Positions 57,047-64,000 of a stretch of DNA of 64,000 nucleotides are shown in pieces. Origin of the DNA: Corallium rubrum. Taxonomy: Eukaryota > Cnidaria > Anthozoa > Scleralcyonacea > Coralliidae. A program made the position numbers and the translations under genes. The stretch spans positions 32,592,628 through 32,656,627 of the forward strand of contig OZ035998.1 in assembly GCA_964035015.1 (NCBI GenBank), written 5' to 3'. The notes under the pieces are model-generated. The model was given only the letters and a program-made list of their open reading frames with translations. It ran no database searches and was not told the DNA's origin. Positions within the stretch are counted from its first letter, which is position 1. Every line of letters starts with the position of its first letter.

Positions 57047-58770
57047 TTGCAATGAGTCGCTGCATGGTTACGACGAATCCGAAGACGCCGATCGCTGAGT
57101 GTTGCGTTGTAGCATAGCGAAACTACTTCTAAACTAGTGTTTTGATATCATAAAAACTTAACTTGACACTTACCTTAACACACACACTAAGGAAAAATCG
57201 ATATCTTCTTTATTACGTGTCGGAAGCCGGTTAAAGATAAAAAAAACAACGACAATGGGTCAGTCTACAAAGCTTGGCGAGATACTTGGTTGATCAACTT
57301 GTTTGTTGTTGTGCGTCGCATTGACCGGTGTTTCAGACTATTGAGTCACCGAGTCATAAACACGGTGCTGTGATTTTAACACAGGGCCAAGTTCAGATTG
57401 CGAGAACGTCGGACACCCCGGTGTCAAATGGTTATCACTTATCGCTTTTCTCATTGAGTCTGAAATACAGGAATCCATGGTATTTCTTCTCTGTACATGC
57501 ACGGAAACGACATTTAAAATCGGTCTCTATTCTTAGAGTATTTTGTAGGACACTTTTAGAAGTCAAAACACTTGACGAGAAATAAAATGGATTAGCGAAG
57601 TTAGCGCCAGCGCGTTATATATAATCGACACATTCTTGAACGCAATCGGACCACTTGGTCATGTTTATCTTCACGTTACATAATTGGGGCTCGTTCAACT
57701 TAGCAAAATATTTTTGGAGCCAGATAACTTGGACACTTCCGCTTGATTAGACAGGCACAAAAACTCCACATGAATTATTCGCAATTCTACGGTTCCACGC
57801 TCCCAGAGTAAACGAGTGTGGGTGGTAGATGTCGTTCCTGTTTGGCGCACAGACGGAGTTTGTCGGGTTATTTTACGAATGTGGTAGTGTTCTTCAGCGT
57901 TTCGTGACACCAAAGCGCGCCGAAATGGTCGACATCGCTGAAAACCTGCGTAATCGCTTACGTCTGAGACAGAAGGCGAGGAGACGCACGCGATGGCGCA
58001 TATTTTGTGGATTAAAAATTGGATTAATGCTGCCAGCACAGCTTAGAACCGAAAAGACCATGTTATCCTCGTGTATCATCAAAAACCGTAGTGTAAATGT
58101 ACTGAAGATAATCAAGATATACGAAAACACAGCGAAAGCCGGTTGTAGTCTAACTGCCAAATACCTAGCATCAATCAATCAACCAACCAACCAACCAATC
58201 AATCTATCAATCAATCAATCAATCGCAAACCAGTCGAAAAACGCGGTAACTTGAAAACTATATAAAGTAAAGCAATAGACCCCTTGATAATGAATACTGA
58301 ATAACGGACAATTTCAATATTCTTTTTATGTGTACCTTATTACATAAGACTTTCTCGCCACGTTTTGTGCATCTACTTTTTCACGTTTTGTGAGTATTTG
58401 CTTCATAACGAAGCTGAAGCTAATTTAGATGCACATAAAAGAATATTTAGTTCTCTATGAAATTAGAAGTCTATATTTTATCATTGGTATCGGTTAGGTA
58501 TTTAAGGTATATAGGTAGTTTTACACTGACAATGTTCTGTTTAAAATGTCTCTCCTTTCAAGATGTTTAGACTGTATATTGGATTATTCCAACTAACAAA
58601 ACGTGAAGCGGCGAGGTCAGTAGAAAGATAGGTCAATCAGTAGTTTGGATGGAAGGGTGTTTCTAGCAAAAAGCCACTCAACAAAACTATAAGAACATAT
58701 TACTTCTATGTAATTAGTATTCGCTTTTTAACCATAAATGTTTCATTCAATCAACAATCGAAATATAGTA
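57047..58770. other. Intergenic; unrecognised frames and CAAT/CAAC repeats
   Basis: A plus-strand frame (57829-58254) has an Arg/Lys-rich start (RNRLRLRQKARRRTRWR) and ends in a low-complexity (CAAT)n/(CAAC)n region at 58173-58225. I recognise no domain and do not call it. Nothing else found. Confidence 0.45.
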
Positions 58771-60590
58771 ATTAACAGTTATACCATGAGCTCGAGTTGT
58801 ATATGAGCTCATAGCCAACGAGGCGCTTCGCCGAGTTGGCTATTAGTTCGTATACAACGAGAGCGAATGGTATAACTGTTTTATTATATAGCCAAGCACT
58901 GTACTAGAGGCAAAATTACAGCGAAATGTTAATTTGAAGCAACAAACTTCCGGCATAGGCAACTAATACTTCCGCCATGCGTAATGATACATTCACATAG
59001 AGTTTCTCGCTGAGCTGTTCGGTAAACAGCTTCGAAATGTTGTATAAATGTTGCTCGAGAGGCAAAAAATGTGTTAAACAGATCAACAAAAAAGATTAAA
59101 AGGTACCTTTATGAAGTCAAAAGGTGGGTCAGTTGTTTATATTAGCATTTCTGTCGTGAAAAAGGTTTTGATTTCATGCAAAAGTGAAACTGAAACACCT
59201 TCGGCAGTGAAACTAAAATTACTTAGTTGGTTGTTTTTGAAAAAGAACATGCTTTTTACTGCTCCAAATGCTTATCTAAATCAAAAGTCTCTTTAGTGGT
59301 GATCTCCTACGAAATGTGTATTGTAAGCTTGATTTTAACCGCGAGTTTCTTTGTTTAGCAACAAATTAATATCAACCCGTTAATTTAGTCGGGTTTTTGA
59401 AGTAAAAAGACGTAATTTTTAGGTGAATTTTACAATTTAACATGCTAAATTGTGTATTTGTTAATGTATTATTACACAATGTTGTTTTTGCATACATTGG
59501 TTTGAGGGTGTTGATGTTTTTCTGTATAAAAATCCGTCAATTTCAACTCTTTTCGGCAGTTTAAAAAAACATGCCGCCATCTTGTTTTTCCTCTACTAGT
59601 AGGATATGAGCTGATAGCCTGGTAGTAGGGAACCAATCAGATTACGCAAAAGCTCATATCCGATAGCATGCTATATAATAATTAACAGTTATACCATGAG
59701 CTCGAGTTGTATATGAGCTCATAGCCAACGAGGCGCTTCGCCGAGTTGGCTATTAGTTCGTATACAACGAGAGCGAATGGTATAACTGTTTTATTATATA
59801 GCCAAGCACTGTACTAGAGGCAAAATTACAGCGAAATGTTAATTTGAAGCAACAAACTTCCGGCATAGGCAACTAATACTTCCGCCATGCGTAATGATAC
59901 ATTCACATAGAGTTTCTCGCTGAGCTGTTCGGTAAACAGCTTCGAAATGTTGTATAAATGTTGCTCGAGAGGCAAAAAATGTGTTAAACAGATCAACAAA
60001 AAAGATTAAAAGGTACCTTTATGAAGTCAAAAGGTGGGTCAGTTGTTTATATTAGCATTTCTGTCGTGAAAAAGGTTTTGATTTCATGCAAAAATGAAAC
60101 TGAAACACCTTCGGCAGTGAAACTAAAATTACTTAGTTGGTTGTTTTTGAAAAAGAACATGCTTTTTACTGCTCCAAATGCTTATCTAAATCAAAAGTCT
60201 CTTTAGTGGTGATCTCCTACGAAATGTGTATTGTAAGCTTGATTTTAACCGCGAGTTTCTTTGTTTAGCAACAAATTAATATCAACCCGTTAATTTAGTC
60301 GGGTTTTTGAAGTAAAAAGACGTAATTTTTAGGTGAATTTTACAATTTAACATGCTAAATTGTGTATTTGTTAATGTATTATTACACAATGTTGTTTTTG
60401 CATACATTGGTTTGAGGGTGTTGATGTTTTTCTGTATAAAAATCCGTCAATTTCAACTCTTTTCGGCAGTTTAAAAAAACATGCCGCCATCTTGTTTTTC
60501 CTCTACTAGTAGGATATGAGCTGATAGCCTGGTAGTAGGGAACCAATCAGATTACGCAAAAGCTCATATCCGATAGCATGCTATATAATA
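58771..60590. repeat. Two 910-bp tandem copies of a transposon-like unit
   Basis: 58771-59680 and 59681-60590 are almost identical; I noticed one difference (G at 59184, A at 60094). Each unit opens with a ~100-bp stem-loop (ACAGTTATACCATGAGCTCG ... TGGTATAACTGT) enclosing GCCAACGAGGCGCTTCGCC, and closes with GCTATATAATA, inverse to TTATATAGCC inside the first stem. The 61-codon frames in each copy are not recognisable. Confidence 0.93.
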
Positions 60591-60591
60591 A

Positions 60592-60731
60592 GGTTAGATA
60601 TACTGCCGAAACAGAGAACGTAGGACTGTAGGAGTTTATACGTTTCGAGCGAAGGCGCTTCGTCAGAGAGAAGGGTCTTCGCTCGAAACGTTAGACTCTT
60701 ACGTTCTCTGTTTCGGCAGAATATCTAACTT
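60592..60731. repeat. Palindrome with hammerhead-like core
   Basis: GGTTAGATATACTGCCGAAA pairs with the inverted end TTTCGGCAGAATATCTAAC; ACAGAGAACGTA also pairs. The centre on the minus strand (60666-60640) reads CTGACGAAGCGCC then TTCGCTCGAAACG, which contains CTGANGA and GAAAC, the two conserved strands of a hammerhead ribozyme, around a possible AGCG/CGCT stem. Core flanks are imperfect. Confidence 0.55.
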
Positions 60732-60939
60732 TACTATATTCCGATTGTTGTTTCAACACTGCCTACGCAGCACGCTACTTTTATTTCACTATTTGGAATG
60801 TTTCATTCATACGAATTCTGTTGAACTAACCATGCACGCGCCTCGATCTCTCCATTAATAACATGCACTTTGTCTTCAATGAAGTATTCTCCCTGCATGT
60901 GACCATGATGGCGAGGAATTAGCGTCGCGCACCCCTTAC

Positions 60940-61590
60940 GAAAGACACAGTGTGCTCACTTAGTGTTAACACTGTGTACACAGAGTGCACCGTGTGTACA
61001 CCCAGTGTTCAGCCCTTTGATACACGGTGAGAGATGTTTCTTCCACACAGTGAACCTTCCACTGTATGACCACGCAGTGGAGTCACTGCATGCATGCGTG
61101 TTCACTCAGTGGTAGCTTTTTCCCTCTGTTTGTTCACGCTGTGAATTTCTTCAGTGAAACCACTGGGGTGTTGTTTGTGGGTGGTACTGTCAGTATTTGT
61201 TTGTCAATGTTGTTGGTGGTGTTCAGCGATGTGTTATAGTCCCATCTCCATTTTTTGTTACCCGTTTGTGTTCATCGAGCCACAACTTTCAAACAAGATG
61301 ACGCTATCCCAAGCACCAACGCGCGCTCGCTCAGAGTTCGCGCGCCTGGGCCGGCGAGCTTGTTTGGAAATTTAAAGACTCATTCCACTCAGTGGTTCCA
61401 CTGAGGAACCAGACAGTGAAATATTCACTGCGTGAACACACTGTGAGAAAAAGAAACCACTAAATGGGCACCCAGTGAAAAATTCACGGCGTGAACAGAC
61501 TGTGAAAACCCCACCACCGAGTGAACACCCACCTCCCCAACAATTACCCACCAGCAGATTCCATGCACACCGCAATTGTAACATACAGGT
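60940..61590. mobile_element. CACTG/CAGTG-dense element-like region
   Basis: CACTG or CAGTG occurs some 25-30 times, concentrated in 60955-61170 and 61380-61530, with a plainer centre. GTGAACA and GTTCAC words also repeat in both orientations. Two word-dense flanks around a plain centre look like a transposon with subterminal binding-site arrays, but no clean terminal repeats were found. Confidence 0.5.
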
Positions 61591-62325
61591 GTAATGAACT
61601 GGACACATAAATACAGTGTAGGCAAACCTGACCGAAACCTTTTACTTGACTCTAAGTTTTATGTGTCCATGCAGTTCATATCCATGAAATCCAGTTCCTA
61701 ACTATAGAATAACAAAAAACTTAATTGTAACCTAGACGATCAACTTTCTGAAACATGTTTACATGTAATTAGGTTTTTTGTTATTTTATGGATATTTTTG
61801 TATGATTTCCGAATTATTTCAGTTAGTTTAGTAGTATTACATGTACATGTAATGTACTGCTTGTGTATTACCGTATAGATGGGGTACAATGATAGTTAAC
61901 TTGTAACTTTAATACTTCTTCTGTCTTTTATATATATCAAGATTATTTCTTTGTTGAAGAATTTGACTAGTATATTTTCTTGAAAGAAAATAAAAAAAAG
62001 CCTTTTGAACTGGTACACGAGCTGGTTTAAATCTTGTAATTTATTTTGAGTTTTGATTCTCTGTAGGTGTTTATAGGGAGGCAAGTCAATGTGCTTACTA
62101 CCATTACCTAGCTTACTATAGACAAAAACTTACAGTACTGTATACTGTTATAGAAGAAAATGCTTAAATGTTCTTTTTTTATATGAAAAAGAATTGCTTT
62201 TTTTTTGTTCACGATTGCCCTGACTTTTCAAGTCCATTGTTTTGTTGTTTGTGAAACATCACAATCATTACATAAATATATTTATAGATGTACTACAGTG
62301 AGTCTGTTATTTCTTTGCTTTAAGA
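61591..62325. other. Intergenic, no gene recognised
   Basis: AT-rich. It ends in a pyrimidine-rich stretch (TTTCTTTGCTTTAAG) that could be a splice acceptor for the next feature. Confidence 0.45.
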
Positions 62326-62590
62326 AACAAGAGGATCCAGACTGCTGGAGTAGGAAACAGCCGGGTAATTTGCCAGTTATGGTTTATGACAAGAATTCAG
62401 CCTATGTGTTTGTGGGAATCCAAATTATCTTTGAGGTTGAAAGAGAGAAGTTTGTGGAAGCCACTGTCGCTCTGCTGGCAACTTACTATTTCAAGCACTG
62501 TGAGCTGGGGATGAACATGCTCCAGTATTTTGTTTTTATGTTTTTTAACACAACAAAAGACGTTGCTTTACCATTCAAGCTGATAATAAC
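62326..62590 (+). pseudogene. Candidate internal exon of an unrecognised protein, cut by a LINE
   Basis: After an acceptor-like TTTGCTTTAAG, an open frame in phase 0 reads KQEDPDCWSRKQPGNLPVMV, YDKNSAYVFVGIQIIFEVER, EKFVEATVALLATYYFKHCE and LGMNMLQYFVFMF. The balanced composition and regular hydrophobic spacing look protein-like, unlike neighbouring noise, and the style resembles uncharacterised cnidarian multi-copy proteins; I cannot name a family. No donor is found before the frame runs into LINE sequence near 62595. Confidence 0.4.
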
Positions 62591-62594
62591 ATTC

Positions 62595-64000
62595 AACCGT
62601 TTGAGCCAGAGTTCGTTCCATCTGTGTGCTCAATCACAGATTTATTCGAACTTAAAACAGTCTCACAAGAAGACGTTAGGCGAATAATTATTTCTATGCC
62701 ATCTAACAAATCACCGGGCCCAGATAAAATTGGAATGCGCATTATGAAAGATTCATTGCCATATATTTTGCCTTCTCTTACGAGCATTATAAATTGTTCC
62801 CTTCGAACATCAACATACCCCGAAGCATGGAAGTTAGCCGAAGTCATACCACTATTAAAATAGGGGGACCATGAAGAAGCAGCCAACAACCGACCACTTT
62901 CACTTCTGGCCACGGTATCCAAAGTGTGTGACAAAGTAGTTCTTATAACCAGTTTTCCCTGTATCTGCTTAAGCACAAAAAACTTTCCCCCCAGCAAAGT
63001 GAAAACAAGAGGTTCCATTCCACAGAAACTTTGAATGTATTTGTAGAGGGTAAAATTCTTAGCGCGATGGATCAGAAAAAAGCAACAGCAGTTATCTTAC
63101 TTGATCTCTCCAAGACGTTCGACAGTTTAAACCATCAAATACTGTTTCAAAAATTAGAAGAGATTGGAGCATCACCATGAGAATAGGATCTACCAAGTCA
63201 ACGTCACTGCCCATCTTACATGGAGTTCCTCAAGGATCAGTCCTCTCCCCACTGCTTTTCTGCATCTATATACCAATGACCTCCCTTCTGTTACAAAAAA
63301 ATTCTCTTTAGACTCATATGTTGATGACTCCAAAGCCCTTTTATCCTTTCCAATTTAGAATATATCGGAGACAAAAAAAAAGGAAGATGATCTCAATAGG
63401 ATAGCGAGTTGGTGCTGCTCAAATTCATTATTAATTAATCCTGGAAAAAACAAATTTCTCGTATTTGGAACACCACAGCTAATGATTATGATTATACCCA
63501 AACAGAAAGTTTATCACTGAGCTTCCTTGGTAAACACTCCATCCTGTACATTCAGCTAAGGATTTAGGTGTTATTTTTTATTCAAACATGAAATACGACG
63601 AACATATCAGTAAATTAACATCGTCATGCATGTCCAAACTATGTCAAATAAACAGACTCCGTCATGTTTTCGACCAAAAGACATTAACTTTTATTATAGA
63701 ATCTCTGGTTTTAAGCAAGTTGTTCTATTCAGTGCTCTTCGGTCTGGGCAAACATCACAGTCAAGAACATTAAGAATTAAGCTCCAATTGATCCAAAACT
63801 TTGCCGCGAGAATAATTACGAATATTAATAAACATGAACACATAACTCCAGCGCTAACGGACTTGAAATGGCTTACTGTAGATCGACAACTACAGTGTAA
63901 AGATATATTATTGATGTTTAAGTGCATCGACGGCCTAGCGCCTGCTTATTTAAGTGAGAAATTTAATCATCGATATGAAACCCATGATCACCATACCCGC
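62595..64000 (+). pseudogene. LINE reverse transcriptase pseudogene, runs off the window
   Basis: RT motifs appear in order across at least four frame changes: ITDLFELKTVSQEDVRRI, NKSPGPDKIGMRIMKDSL, YPEAWKLAEVIPLLK (then a stop), TAVILLDLSKTFDSLNHQIL, HGVPQGSVLSPLLFCIY, SYVDDSKALL (catalytic box, YVDD), NSLLINPGKNKFLVFG, KYDEHISKLTSSCMSKL, QLIQNFAARIITNINKHEHI, LTDLKWLTVDRQLQCKDILL. The fingers, palm and thumb are represented; the endonuclease is absent on the left. Same family as 29735-30200. It cannot be active in this form. Confidence 0.88.

Noticed and set aside
57695-58254. Overlapping frames of 114 and 141 codons
   Set aside because: Opposite-strand frames over the same DNA, ending in CAAT/CAAC repeats, with no recognised domain.

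Overview
This window reads as invertebrate animal DNA, most likely from an anthozoan cnidarian (stony coral or sea anemone relative). That is inference from the repeat types, not a marker-gene identification. Supporting signs are AT-rich sequence with long (TA)n, (AAC)n, (GA)n and (GGAA)n tracts, an intronless rhodopsin-like GPCR, Penelope-like elements with GIY-YIG endonuclease, several LINE remnants of which two end in (ATT)n tails, and very dense short inverted-repeat DNA transposons. No prokaryotic operons, CRISPR arrays or rRNA operon were seen.

The only convincing intact host gene is a single-exon class A GPCR on the minus strand (24816-25835). Two weaker host-gene candidates are a signal-peptide-like first exon with a consensus splice donor (35941-36084) and an acceptor-bounded exon run directly into a broken LINE (62326-62590). 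The rest of the window is a mobile-element landscape.

Layout. 0-4.3 kb: MITEs, a foldback and two back-to-back Penelope remnants. 4.7-8.2 kb: a DNA element, a LINE C-terminus, and a Penelope GIY-YIG domain invaded by (AAC)n, followed by a hairpin/TA cassette. 8.8-14.9 kb: BEL/Pao protease remnant, two long inverted-repeat elements, a hAT MITE with 8-bp target duplication, a pogo/Tigger derivative and a GC-rich element. 15.5-23.9 kb: GTGCAC element, microsatellites, hAT and Mutator-like MITEs, foldbacks. 24-25.9 kb: TA-linked hairpins just downstream of the GPCR gene. 26-33 kb: microsatellites, LINE remnants, MITE insertions with readable target sites. 33.7-35.7 kb: a 276-bp tandem array carrying a tRNA-like sequence, then a ~1 kb inverted repeat holding a mariner-like MITE. 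36-40 kb: a stack of nested transposons. 42-48 kb: second tRNA-like array, GC-rich element, 5S-derived SINE piece, LINE 3' ends, hAT. 50-52.5 kb: 128-bp minisatellite and a four-layer nest. 53-57 kb: foldbacks and short TTAA-type elements. 58.8-60.6 kb: a nearly identical 910-bp tandem duplication. 60.6-64 kb: a palindrome with a hammerhead-like core, a CACTG-dense region, a candidate exon and a LINE that runs off the end.

The genes do not form a pathway. The coherent story is element on element. Several elements preserve their empty target site or a paralogous uninterrupted copy, so insertion order can be read from the sequence. Two systems stand out: a set of short elements sharing a TTAAGG-type terminus but each with its own private subterminal motif array, and a family of (TA)n-linked hairpins with a constant base and variable stems that seems connected to Penelope-like elements.
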